A stretch of DNA of 64,000 bases from Streptomyces sp. PCS3-D2 (lineage in GTDB: Bacteria > Actinomycetota > Actinomycetes > Streptomycetales > Streptomycetaceae). Made by a program: the position numbers and the translations under genes. Below the pieces are notes generated by a model, which was not told the origin of the DNA, ran no database searches, and saw nothing but the letters and a program-made list of their open reading frames with translations. The stretch covers positions 5,530,501 to 5,594,500 of the forward strand of contig NZ_CP097800.1 in NCBI RefSeq assembly GCF_000612545.2. Direction: 5' to 3'. Shown piece after piece: positions 51,909 through 59,804 of the stretch. Each line of letters begins with the position of its first letter. The first letter of the stretch is position 1.

Positions 51909-53536
51909 GTACTGCGACCACTGACGCACAGGCGCGCAAAGCGCCCGCCGGCGAGCGCGTGGCTGACTGGGCGGACGGCCGCCTGGGCATCTACAGCCTG
52001 GCCAAGGCGAACATGCGCAAGATCTTCCCGGACCACTGGTCCTTCATGCTGGGTGAGATCGCGCTCTACAGCTTCATCATCATCATCCTCACGGGTGTGT
52101 ACCTGACGCTGTTCTTCCACCCGAGCATGAACGAGGTCGTGTACCACGGCTCGTACGTGCCGATGCAGGGTGTGCGGATGTCCGAGGCGTTCGCCTCGAC
52201 GCTGGACATCAGCTTCGACGTCCGCGGCGGTCTGCTCATCCGGCAGATCCACCACTGGGCGGCCCTGATCTTCGTCGCGGCGATGATGGTGCACATGATG
52301 CGCGTCTTCTTCACCGGCGCGTTCCGCAAGCCGCGCGAGATCAACTGGCTGTTCGGCTTCCTGCTGCTGGTCCTCGGCATGTTCACCGGCTTCACCGGCT
52401 ACTCCCTGCCGGACGACCTGCTCTCGGGCACCGGTGTCCGCTTCATGCAGGGCGCGATCCTGTCCGTGCCGGTCGTGGGCACGTACCTGTCGATGTTCCT
52501 GTTCGGCGGCGAGTTCCCCGGGCACGACTTCGTGGCCAGGTTCTACTCGATCCACATCCTGCTGCTGCCGGGCATCATGATGGGCCTGCTGGTGGCCCAC
52601 CTGATCCTGGTCTTCTACCACAAGCACACCCAGTTCGCGGGTCCCGGCAAGACGAACAAGAACGTCGTCGGCATGCCGCTGCTCCCGGTGTACATGGCGA
52701 AGGCGGGCGGCTTCTTCTTCCTGGTCTTCGGCATCATCGCGGCCATCGCGGGCATCGCCTCGATCAACCCGATCTGGGCGCTCGGACCCTACGTCCCGGA
52801 CCACGTGTCCACGGGCGCGCAGCCGGACTGGTACATGGGCTTCTCCGAGGGCCTCATCCGTGCCATGCCGGGCTGGGAGATCAACCTCTGGGGTCACACG
52901 CTGGTCCTCGGCGTGTTCATCCCGCTGATGATCTTCCCGATGGTCCTGGCGACGATCGCCGTGTACCCCTTCGTCGAGTCCTGGGTCACCGGAGACAAGC
53001 GCGAGCACCACATCCTGGACCGCCCGCGCAACGTCCCGACCCGCACCGCCTTCGGTGTGGCCTGGCTGACCTGGTACGTCGTCCTGCTGATCGCCGGTGG
53101 AAACGACATGTTCGCGCAGTTCTTCCACCTGTCGATCAACTCGATCACCTGGTTCGCGCGGATCGGCTTCTTCGTCTGCCCGGTCCTCGCCTTCATCGTC
53201 ACCAAGCGGATCTGCCTCGGCCTCCAGCGCCGGGACCGGGACAAGGTGCTGCACGGTCGCGAGACCGGCATCATCAAGCGCCTGCCGCACGGTGAGTTCG
53301 TCGAGGTCCACGAGCCGCTTTCGCAGGGCAAGCTGCACACCCTCACCGCGCACGAGCAGTACAAGCCGCTCGAAATCGGCCCGACGGTCGACGAGAACGG
53401 CGTCGAGCGCAAGGTGAAGGCCACCGAGAAGCTGCGCGCGAAGCTCAGCAAGGGCTTCTACGCCGAGGGCAACCAGATCCCGAAGCCCACGGTGGAGGAG
53501 TACAAGGAGATCCAGTCCGGCCACGGCCACCACTGA
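51905..53536 (+). CDS. qcrB: Cytochrome b subunit of bcc complex
   Basis: 543 residues, with eight core helices plus an actinobacterial C-terminal extension. Haem b ligands are expected in IRQIHHWAALIFVAAMMVHMMRVF and FYSIHILLLPGIMMGLLVAHLILVFYHKHTQF, and the quinol site segment is IWALGPYVPDHVS with DWYMGF. It oxidises menaquinol; this subunit is the target class of Q203-type inhibitors in mycobacteria. It is the last gene of ctaE-qcrCAB and is followed by a terminator. Confidence 0.97.
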   Translation: MSTATTDAQARKAPAGERVADWADGRLGIYSLAKANMRKIFPDHWSFMLGEIALYSFIIIILTGVYLTLFFHPSMNEVVYHGSYVPMQGVRMSEAFASTLDISFDVRGGLLIRQIHHWAALIFVAAMMVHMMRVFFTGAFRKPREINWLFGFLLLVLGMFTGFTGYSLPDDLLSGTGVRFMQGAILSVPVVGTYLSMFLFGGEFPGHDFVARFYSIHILLLPGIMMGLLVAHLILVFYHKHTQFAGPGKTNKNVVGMPLLPVYMAKAGGFFFLVFGIIAAIAGIASINPIWALGPYVPDHVSTGAQPDWYMGFSEGLIRAMPGWEINLWGHTLVLGVFIPLMIFPMVLATIAVYPFVESWVTGDKREHHILDRPRNVPTRTAFGVAWLTWYVVLLIAGGNDMFAQFFHLSINSITWFARIGFFVCPVLAFIVTKRICLGLQRRDRDKVLHGRETGIIKRLPHGEFVEVHEPLSQGKLHTLTAHEQYKPLEIGPTVDENGVERKVKATEKLRAKLSKGFYAEGNQIPKPTVEEYKEIQSGHGHH

Positions 53537-53593
53537 TCCCCCGCACCACCGCATGAGGGACTGATTTCGGTCAGTCCTGGTGTCGCCACGGCG

Positions 53594-53624
53594 AGAGCCC
53601 CGTCCAGTGTCTGGACGGGGCTCT
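53594..53624 (+). terminator. qcr operon terminator
   Basis: AGAGCCCCGTCCAG (53594-53607) pairs with CTGGACGGGGCTCT (53611-53624), followed by TT; 57 bases after the qcrB stop. Confidence 0.85.
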
Positions 53625-53699
53625 TTGCCGTAACCGGGGCTGGATAGGCTGATCTCCTTCCCAATCGACGGGGACCCCTACCAGCAGCAGGAGCTGACC

Positions 53700-54764
53700 A
53701 TGAACGTTGTGACCCCGGCAGGCGGCGACAGCGTGGCGGCCCGTGGCTGGCCGGGCGTCCTCGACGCCCTGCTGACCGGCCGGGACCTGCGCGCGGACGA
53801 CACGGCCTGGGCCATGGACCGGATCATGCGGGGGGAGGCCACCGATGCCCAGATCGCCGGTTTCGTGGTCGCCCTGCGTGCCAAGGGGGAGACGGTCGCC
53901 GAGATCAACGGCCTTGTGCGGGCCATGTACGAGCACGCCAACCTCATCGAGGTGCCCGGCCCCAGCGTCGACATCGTCGGCACCGGCGGCGACGGGGCCA
54001 AGACGGTGAACATCTCCACGATGTCGGCGGTCGTCGTGGCCGGGACCGGCGCCAAGGTCGTCAAACACGGCAACCGGGCCGCGTCCTCCGCGAGCGGCTC
54101 CTCGGACGTCCTGGAGAAGCTCGGCGTCAACCTCGACCTGAGCACCGCCCGGGTCGTCGAGGTCGCCGAGGAGGCCGGCATCACCTTCTGCTTCGCGGTG
54201 AAGTTCCACCCGGCCCTGCGCCACGTCGCCGGTGCCCGCCGGGAACTGGGCATCCGCACCACCTTCAACATCCTCGGCCCGCTCACCAACCCGGCCCGCG
54301 TCCGGTCCCAGGCCACCGGCGTGGCGGACCCCCGGATGGCGCCCATCGTCGCGGGCGTGCTCGCCGAGCGAGGCTCCTCGGCGCTGGTCTTCCGCGGCGA
54401 CGACGGCCTGGACGAACTGACCACCACGGCGACCTCCCGCGTCTGGTGGGTCCGCGGCGGGGAGGTCGCCGAGCAGTCCTTCGACCCGCGCGACGTCGGC
54501 ATCCCCCTGGTGGACGTCTCGGCCCTGGCCGGCGGAGACCCCTCGTACAACGCGGACGTGGCCCGTCGCCTGCTGGCCGGCGAGACCGGACCGGTCCGCG
54601 ACGCCGTGCTGCTGAACTCGGCGGCCGCCCTGGTGGCCCTCGACCCCGGCACGGGCAGCCTGGAGGAGCAGATCGCGGCCGGCATCACCCGCGCGGCCGA
54701 GTCGATCGACTCCGGTGCCGCCAGGGCCGCGCTGGAGCGCTGGGTGACGGCCAGCAACGCCTGA
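53700..54764 (+). CDS. trpD: Anthranilate phosphoribosyltransferase
   Basis: The second committed step of tryptophan synthesis, joining anthranilate and PRPP. 354 residues from ATG 53700 with AGGAG upstream. [23 protein letters not shown] binds the PRPP phosphate; [21 protein letters not shown] is the anthranilate/PRPP loop; [13 protein letters not shown] is typical. No other trp gene is nearby, as is usual for this trpD location beside qcrB in actinomycetes. No attenuator-like leader is seen. Confidence 0.96.
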   Translation: MNVVTPAGGDSVAARGWPGVLDALLTGRDLRADDTAWAMDRIMRGEATDAQIAGFVVALRAKGETVAEINGLVRAMYEHANLIEVPGPSVDIVGTGGDGAKTVNISTMSAVVVAGTGAKVVKHGNRAASSASGSSDVLEKLGVNLDLSTARVVEVAEEAGITFCFAVKFHPALRHVAGARRELGIRTTFNILGPLTNPARVRSQATGVADPRMAPIVAGVLAERGSSALVFRGDDGLDELTTTATSRVWWVRGGEVAEQSFDPRDVGIPLVDVSALAGGDPSYNADVARRLLAGETGPVRDAVLLNSAAALVALDPGTGSLEEQIAAGITRAAESIDSGAARAALERWVTASNA

Positions 54765-54847
54765 CCGCGGCGCCCGTTTCCGGCCAGACCCCGGTCCGCG
54801 ATGTGGACCGGGGTCCGGCGGCCGGCCGATCATGTGGCAGGATGCAG

Positions 54848-54965
54848 ACCAGGTCACGAGTGACAGCGTGTAGGCCCCGGCTTGCTGTCCGGCAACCCTC
54901 CTTCCGTGGCGGGGTGCCCCGGGTGATGACCAGGTCGTAGGCAGCAAGGCCTACGGCAAGCGCGG
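54848..54965 (+). promoter_or_regulatory. SAM-IV riboswitch
   Basis: The sequence closely follows the SAM-IV consensus I remember from actinomycetes. Visible pieces are GGTCACGAGTGACAGCG, GGCCCCGGCTTGCTG with CCGGCAACCCTCC, GGCGGGGTGCCCCGGGTGATGACC, closing helix GGTCA (54852-54856) with TGACC (54927-54931), an extra hairpin CGTAGGC-agcaag-GCCTACG (54936-54955), and the terminal GCAAGCGCGG for the pseudoknot. It senses S-adenosylmethionine and normally shuts off expression at high SAM. It stands 200 bases before the class V aminotransferase gene, with a Shine-Dalgarno-masking hairpin between. Confidence 0.9.
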
Positions 54966-54968
54966 ATC

Positions 54969-55001
54969 CCTCGACACCAGGGGTCCTGGTCTTTCGAGGA
55001 G
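54969..55001 (+). promoter_or_regulatory. Expression-platform hairpin masking a Shine-Dalgarno
   Basis: CCTCGA (54969-54974) pairs with TCGAGG (54994-54999), with an inner ACCAGG/CCTGGT stem (54976-54981 with 54985-54990). The right arm covers most of GAGGAG (54996-55001), the ribosome site of the short ORF at 55010. Located 3 bases after the aptamer, it fits a translation-type SAM-IV switch. Confidence 0.7.
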
Positions 55002-55009
55002 CGTTTTCC

Positions 55010-55030
55010 GTGAGCAAGCGAATGCGATAG
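55010..55030 (+). CDS. Six-codon leader ORF (MSKRMR)
   Basis: GTG AGC AAG CGA ATG CGA TAG, with GAGGAG 8 nt upstream, an excellent ribosome site. Two CGA codons and a TAG stop, all uncommon in Streptomyces, stand out. It ends 137 bases before the aminotransferase start and is in a different frame, so it would be a separate peptide or a translation-coupled switch element. Whether it is translated is unknown. Confidence 0.5.
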   Translation: MSKRMR

Positions 55031-55167
55031 GGCGACCGACGCCCCTTCTTCACCCTCGGACCAGGGTCACTTCCGTGCGCCCTCCTCTCGTCCCGGGGAT
55101 CTTCCCGTACCCACGTGCGTACGGGCACACCGAAGCCATTCAGCCCTGCCTGCCGGGAGATACCGCC

Positions 55168-56565
55168 ATGTCCGCATCCCTGAACACCGCCACCGCCACC
55201 GCCACCACCGCCGTCGCCACCGCCCAGGACCCCGCCTGTGCCGAGCCGCTCGCCGTCCTCGGCCGCGACGTCACCGTCCCGCTCGTCACCGGCGGCGAGG
55301 TCACCTACGCGGCCCTCGACTACGCCGCCAGCGCCCCCGCCCTCCAGCGGGTCTGGGACGACGTGGCCGCCTACGCCCCCTACTACGGCAGCGTCCACCG
55401 CGGCGCCGGATACCTCTCGCAGCTGTCCACCGACCTCTTCGAGCAGAGCCGCGCCACGGTCGCCGAGTTCCTCGACTGCCGCCCCGGAGACCAGGTCGTC
55501 TTCACCCGCTCCACCACCGACTCCCTGAACCTGCTCGCCGCGGCGCTCCCGGCCGACTGCCAGGTCTTCGTCTTCGAGACCGAGCACCACGCCTCGCTCC
55601 TGCCGTGGACGAACGCGCAGGTCACCTACCTCAACGCGCCGCGCACCCCGGCCGAGGCCGTCGCCACCCTGGAGCGGGCGCTCGCCGACCGCGAGCCCTA
55701 CGGCCCGGCGCTCGTGTGCGTCACCGGCGCCTCCAACGTCACCGGCGAGCTGTGGCCGGTGAAGGAACTCGCCGCTGCCGCGCACGCCCACGGCGCACGG
55801 ATCGTGCTGGACGCCGCCCAGCTGGCCCCGCACCACCCCGTTTCCGTGCGGGACCTCGACGTCGACTGGGTCGCCTTCTCCGGCCACAAGCTCTACGCGC
55901 CCTTCGGCTCGGGCGTCCTCGCCGGCCGTGCCGACTGGCTCCAGGAGGCCGAGCCGTACCTGGCAGGCGGCGGGGCCTCCCGCAAGGTCTCCCGCCGCGA
56001 GGACGGCGGGGTGGACGTCGAGTGGCACACCACGGCGGCCCGCCACGAGGCCGGCTCCCCGAACGTCATCGGCGTCTACTCCATCGCCTCGGCCTGCCGG
56101 GCCCTGACCGAGGCCGGGTTCGAGACCCTGGTGGCCCGCGAGGAGCGGCTGGTGGCCCGGGTCCGCGAGGGTCTGGCGGAGGTTCCGGCGGTCCGGGTCC
56201 TGTCCCTCTTCGGCGATGACGCCCCGCGCGTCGGCGTCATCTCCTTCGTGGTGGACGGCTGGAACAGCTCCCACTTCGCCGCCGCGCTCTCCGCCGAGTA
56301 CGGGATCGGCGTCCGGGACGGCCTGTTCTGCGCCCACCCGCTGGTACGGACCCTGCTGGGCAGCGAGCCGCAGGCCCCGGGCGAGTGCGGGGCCCCCGAG
56401 GCCGCTCCGGGCGAGCGCTCCCTGAACGCGATCCGCGTCAGCTTCGGCGCCGGCACCCCGGACGAGCACGTGGAGCGCTTCGTCCGGGCGGTCAAGGAGC
56501 TCGTCGAGGACGGCGCGAAGTGGCAGTACCGCACGGAGGAGGGCCGCTGCGTCCCCGTGGGCTGA
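55168..56565 (+). CDS. Class V aminotransferase / cysteine desulfurase-like
   Basis: A PLP enzyme of 465 residues from ATG 55168 (GGGAG upstream); GTG 55075 is a longer alternative with a poor ribosome site. Motifs: FTRSTTDSLNLLAAAL, FETEHHASLLPW, CVTGASNVTGELWPV, VLDAAQLAPHHPV and Schiff-base Lys241 in FSGHKLYAPFG. The C-terminus contains DGLFCAHPLVRTLLG rather than the usual SSGSAC desulfurase loop, so the reaction may not be cysteine desulfuration. Control by a SAM-IV riboswitch points to sulfur or methionine metabolism. Confidence 0.87.
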   Translation: MSASLNTATATATTAVATAQDPACAEPLAVLGRDVTVPLVTGGEVTYAALDYAASAPALQRVWDDVAAYAPYYGSVHRGAGYLSQLSTDLFEQSRATVAEFLDCRPGDQVVFTRSTTDSLNLLAAALPADCQVFVFETEHHASLLPWTNAQVTYLNAPRTPAEAVATLERALADREPYGPALVCVTGASNVTGELWPVKELAAAAHAHGARIVLDAAQLAPHHPVSVRDLDVDWVAFSGHKLYAPFGSGVLAGRADWLQEAEPYLAGGGASRKVSRREDGGVDVEWHTTAARHEAGSPNVIGVYSIASACRALTEAGFETLVAREERLVARVREGLAEVPAVRVLSLFGDDAPRVGVISFVVDGWNSSHFAAALSAEYGIGVRDGLFCAHPLVRTLLGSEPQAPGECGAPEAAPGERSLNAIRVSFGAGTPDEHVERFVRAVKELVEDGAKWQYRTEEGRCVPVG

Positions 56566-56767
56566 CGGCTTTCCGCGGGGGCTGCTCCGCAGGAGCGCGG
56601 GTCGGTGCCCCGCGCGAGGAGACGCCCCGGCGGCGGCGCCGCTCCCCGGACCGGACCGACACCGCCCCGCCGAGCCGCCCGCAGGGCAACCCGCACCCAT
56701 TGAGCCTCGCCGGCGATGGAGGCGCGGGTCCGGGCAGCGCCCGGGATGTGGACGGTCGAAGCCGGCG

Positions 56768-57049
56768 CTACGCGTCCAGGCCGATCGCGAACGCCGCCTC
56801 CAGGTCGTGCTGCGAGTACGTGCGGAACGCCACGTGCGTGTCGGTGGCCTCGACGCCCGGGATCTTGCTGATGCGGCCGGGGATGATGTCGGCCAGGTTC
56901 TCGTGGCGGTTCACGCGGACCAGCGCGATCAGGTCGTACGTCCCGGTGACGGAGTAGACCTCGCTGACGTTGTCGAGGGCGGCGATGGACTCGGCGATCT
57001 CGGGGATGCGGTCCACGCTGGTCTTGATGAGCACGATCGCGGTGATCAC
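56768..57049 (-). CDS. Stand-alone Lrp/AsnC ligand-binding (RAM) domain protein
   Basis: 93 residues consisting of the alpha-beta RAM fold only (MITAIVLIKTSVDRIPEIAESIAALDNVSEVYSVTGTYDLIALVRV...); the DNA-binding helix-turn-helix of full-length Lrp is absent. Such proteins oligomerise and may bind amino acids, or modulate full-length Lrp proteins. Its GTG start overlaps the rhomboid stop codon (GTGA), so it is translationally coupled to the rhomboid gene. Confidence 0.88.
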   Translation of the reverse strand: MITAIVLIKTSVDRIPEIAESIAALDNVSEVYSVTGTYDLIALVRVNRHENLADIIPGRISKIPGVEATDTHVAFRTYSQHDLEAAFAIGLDA

Positions 57050-57780
57050 GGCTGGCTGTCTCCCTCGGTGGCCGTCGCTGGTCGCCTCACTCTAGTCGTA
57101 CCCCGATACCGGGCCCATGCGTAGAGGAAGCCGAGCGAGAACCCCACCAGATGGGCCAGATAGGCGACTCCCGGCCCGCTCTCCGCGCGGTGCGCCGCCA
57201 CCCACTGCAGGGCGAACCAGAACAGCAGCACGATCCACGCCGGGAACCGCAGGGGCAGGAAGAACAGGAACGGGAACAGGCTCGTCACCCGCGCCCTCGG
57301 CAGCAGGTACAGGAACGCCCCCAGGACGGCCGAGATCGCCCCCGAAGCACCCACCAGTGTCTGCGCGGACTCCGCGTTGGCCGCCGCGTACGCCGCCAGT
57401 GCCAGGTAGCCCGTGCAGAGGTAGAAGACGAGGAACGCCGGGCGGCCCATCCGCTCCTCGGCCATCGCGCCGAAGACGAAGAGGAAGAGCATGTTGCCCA
57501 GCAGGTGCAGCCAGCTGCCGTGGACGAAGAGCGCGGTCAGCGGGGTCAGCCAGGCACGGGGGGTGTCCGTGAAGAGCTCGTCCGGGACCACGCCCCAGCG
57601 CCGGAAGTACTCGGCGCCCGCGACCAGTAGTTCGTCGCCGGTGCCGTAGACCGGGTTGAGCCCCGAGGCCGGGCTCAGGACGAACACCACGCCGCAGCCC
57701 GCGATCAGCGCGTGGGTGACCACCGGTCCCCGGACAGCCTCGCGCACAGTCCGCCACCTTACGATCATGTGACAGAGCAT
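57046..57780 (-). CDS. Rhomboid family intramembrane serine protease
   Basis: About 244 residues with six to seven helices. All rhomboid hallmarks are present: FVHGSWLHLLGNMLFLFVFG (His and Asn of the second helix), GASGAISAVLGAF with the catalytic Ser, and AHLVGFSLGFLYAW with the catalytic His. It cleaves membrane-spanning substrates; none is known here. ATG 57780 is used; GTG 57792 and ATG 57768 are alternatives, with AGGTGGGG at about 57793-57800 favouring 57780. It is coupled to the RAM-domain gene. Confidence 0.92.
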   Translation of the reverse strand: MLCHMIVRWRTVREAVRGPVVTHALIAGCGVVFVLSPASGLNPVYGTGDELLVAGAEYFRRWGVVPDELFTDTPRAWLTPLTALFVHGSWLHLLGNMLFLFVFGAMAEERMGRPAFLVFYLCTGYLALAAYAAANAESAQTLVGASGAISAVLGAFLYLLPRARVTSLFPFLFFLPLRFPAWIVLLFWFALQWVAAHRAESGPGVAYLAHLVGFSLGFLYAWARYRGTTRVRRPATATEGDSQP

Positions 57781-57904
57781 GACGCAACGCACCCCACCTG
57801 AAGCGCTGCCAGGCCGTAGGGTTACGAGCTGCGGTACGCAGGCCGACGCGGACGGCCGAACGGGCCGCTTTAATTGAATCAGCTACGAAGGAGCGAGCAG
57901 CCCG

Positions 57905-58144
57905 ATGACGGTTCCCCTGCCGACCGACACCACGCGGTGGCGCTGCACCCTGTGCGGCAACCTCACGCGCTTCGATGTCACCCGCTCGTCGAAGGTCGTC
58001 GAGTACGTCCACCTGGACCTCGCCGGGGAGCCCAAGGTCGAGGAGCGCGAGGTGGTCAATGAGACCATCGAGTCGGTCCGCTGCCGCTGGTGCAACGCGG
58101 TGGACCAGATCGAGCTCGTGGACAGGCCGGGCGCGGACTCCTGA
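57905..58144 (+). CDS. Small zinc-ribbon-like protein, 79 aa
   Basis: MTVPLPTDTTRWRCTLCGNLTRFDV... with two Cys pairs, CTLCG and CRWCN, about 45 residues apart, a probable zinc ribbon. The middle is a beta-rich acidic stretch. AAGGAG precedes the ATG. It is followed after 46 bp by the NYN-domain gene in the same direction, suggesting a common transcript and an RNA-related role; this is inference. Confidence 0.82.
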   Translation: MTVPLPTDTTRWRCTLCGNLTRFDVTRSSKVVEYVHLDLAGEPKVEEREVVNETIESVRCRWCNAVDQIELVDRPGADS

Positions 58145-58190
58145 CGGAGCCCCGTCCGCAGGTAGACCATCACGGTAGGGGTGACGGATT

Positions 58191-59552
58191 GTGGAGCCAG
58201 CAAGCGGCGCCGGGTCGGCCGACGCGGCCGACGACGCCGCGGAGGCGCTCGACCGCCCGCTTCCGGAAGGTGTGCGGCGCCGGGTCGTCGCGCTCGTCTC
58301 GGACGCCTTCGGCGCGCTGACCGTCGCGGACCTGCCGGCGCAGTTGCGCCAGTACGCCCGCTTCACCCCGACCCGGCGGGCCAAGTTCGCGGGCAACGCC
58401 ATGGCCGCGGCGGTCGAGACCGATCCGGTGTTCCGCGGCAGGGTCGCCGAGAAGCTGCGCGAGGCCCAGGCGGACCTGGCCGGTGCGCTGGAGTCCGGCG
58501 CACCGCCGGCGGCCGCGGACCCGCTGGACGTGGCGGCGGCCGCCTTCGTCCTGCGGCCCGCCGGATGGGTCAAGCTGGTGGCCGCCGCGGGTGAGGAAGC
58601 GCAGCGCGCCGACGCCGAGCGGGTCGGCGAGGAGACCCGGCGCGAGCTGGAGCGCCTGCGCGAGGAGCTGGAGCAGGTACGGGAGCTGCAGCGCACAGGC
58701 GGCGAGCAGGTGCGGGGCGAGCTGGAGGCCGCGCGAAAGGAAGCGGAATCGCTTCAGCGGCGGCTGCGCAGCGCCCTCAGTGACGTCAAGCGCGGCGAGG
58801 CCGCCCTGCGCAAGGCGACCGCCGAGATCGACGGGATCCGCGGGGAGGCGGCGGCCAGGGTGGCGGCGGCCGAGAGTGAGAACCGTCGGCTCAAGTCCCG
58901 CCTGGCGGAGGTGGAGACGGCGCTGGAGACCTCGCGCCGGGCCACCCGCGAGGGGCGCAGCATCGAGGACATGCGGCTGCGACTGCTGCTGGACACCGTG
59001 CTGGACGCGGCGCAGGGGCTGCGCCGCGAGCTGGCGCTGCCGCCGGTGAACACCCGCCCGGCCGACACGGTGGACGCGGTGGAGCCGGGCCGGATGACGC
59101 CGAAGGACATCGCGGCGCGGGCCCTGTCGGAGACCGATCCGGCCCTGCTGGACCAGCTGTTGGCGCTGCCCCAGGCCCACTTGGTGGTCGACGGCTACAA
59201 CGTGACCAAGACCGGCTATCCGACGATGCCGCTGGAGAAGCAGCGGCTGCGGCTGCTGGGCGGGCTGTCGATGCTGGCCGCGCAGACGGGCGCGGAGATG
59301 ACCTGTGTCTTCGACGGCGCGGAGCTGGCGGCCCCGGTGCTGCTCGCTCCGCCGCGCGGTGTGCGGGTGCTGTTCTCCAAGGCCGGGGTGACCGCCGACG
59401 AGCTGATCCGGCAGTTGGTGCGGGCGGAGCCGGCCGGCCGGCCGGTGGTCGTGGTCTCCACGGACCGGGAGGTCGCCGACGGGGTGGCCAAGGCCGGGGC
59501 GCGGCCCGTAACGTCCGCTTTGCTGCTGAAGCGGCTTTCGCGCGTTTCGTAA
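58191..59552 (+). CDS. NYN/YacP-type nuclease-like protein with coiled coil
   Basis: 453 residues from GTG 58191. An N-terminal helical region (about 25-135) resembles RNA-binding helical segments, a long coiled coil rich in Arg/Glu follows (about 145-270), and the C-terminus is a PIN-like NYN domain with LVVDGYNVTKTGYP (first acidic residue), TCVFDGAEL and VVSTDREVADGVAKAGA. YacP-type proteins (Rae1 in Bacillus) cut mRNA on ribosomes. The acidic residues for metal binding are present, so activity is plausible. Confidence 0.88.
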   Translation: MEPASGAGSADAADDAAEALDRPLPEGVRRRVVALVSDAFGALTVADLPAQLRQYARFTPTRRAKFAGNAMAAAVETDPVFRGRVAEKLREAQADLAGALESGAPPAAADPLDVAAAAFVLRPAGWVKLVAAAGEEAQRADAERVGEETRRELERLREELEQVRELQRTGGEQVRGELEAARKEAESLQRRLRSALSDVKRGEAALRKATAEIDGIRGEAAARVAAAESENRRLKSRLAEVETALETSRRATREGRSIEDMRLRLLLDTVLDAAQGLRRELALPPVNTRPADTVDAVEPGRMTPKDIAARALSETDPALLDQLLALPQAHLVVDGYNVTKTGYPTMPLEKQRLRLLGGLSMLAAQTGAEMTCVFDGAELAAPVLLAPPRGVRVLFSKAGVTADELIRQLVRAEPAGRPVVVVSTDREVADGVAKAGARPVTSALLLKRLSRVS

Positions 59553-59804
59553 CTCCCAGCCTGAATGCCGGAATTGGCACCTCCTGTGGGGGACGCACCG
59601 TCAAGTGCTCGGCACGGAGCGTGCGCTGAAAGTAAAGAACCTGGTCGGGGCCCGAGTTTTTTCCCGGCAGGATTTGAACTGATCACAGCTGGGTCACTAG
59701 GGTCTGCTCAAACCTTCGTGCGGTAGATCACTCATTCGGAGTGGCGGCGGAGGTGCTGCCGAGTTGCGTTCTTCGGCGGCTCTAGGAAGAAGGAGCTCGC
59801 CTTC

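Noticed and set aside
53700-54764. Tryptophan attenuator before trpD
   Set aside because: The 163-bp gap after qcrB has only the qcr terminator; no Trp-rich leader ORF is visible.
59645-59662. Intrinsic terminator with T-run after the NYN gene
   Set aside because: The T6 run is real but the stem (TCGG/CCGA) is only 4 bp, too weak to call.
59553-59804. c-di-AMP (ydaO) riboswitch before the NlpC/P60 gene
   Set aside because: Such switches often precede cell-wall hydrolase genes in Streptomyces, but I could not find the conserved core here or in the gap at 60831-61050.
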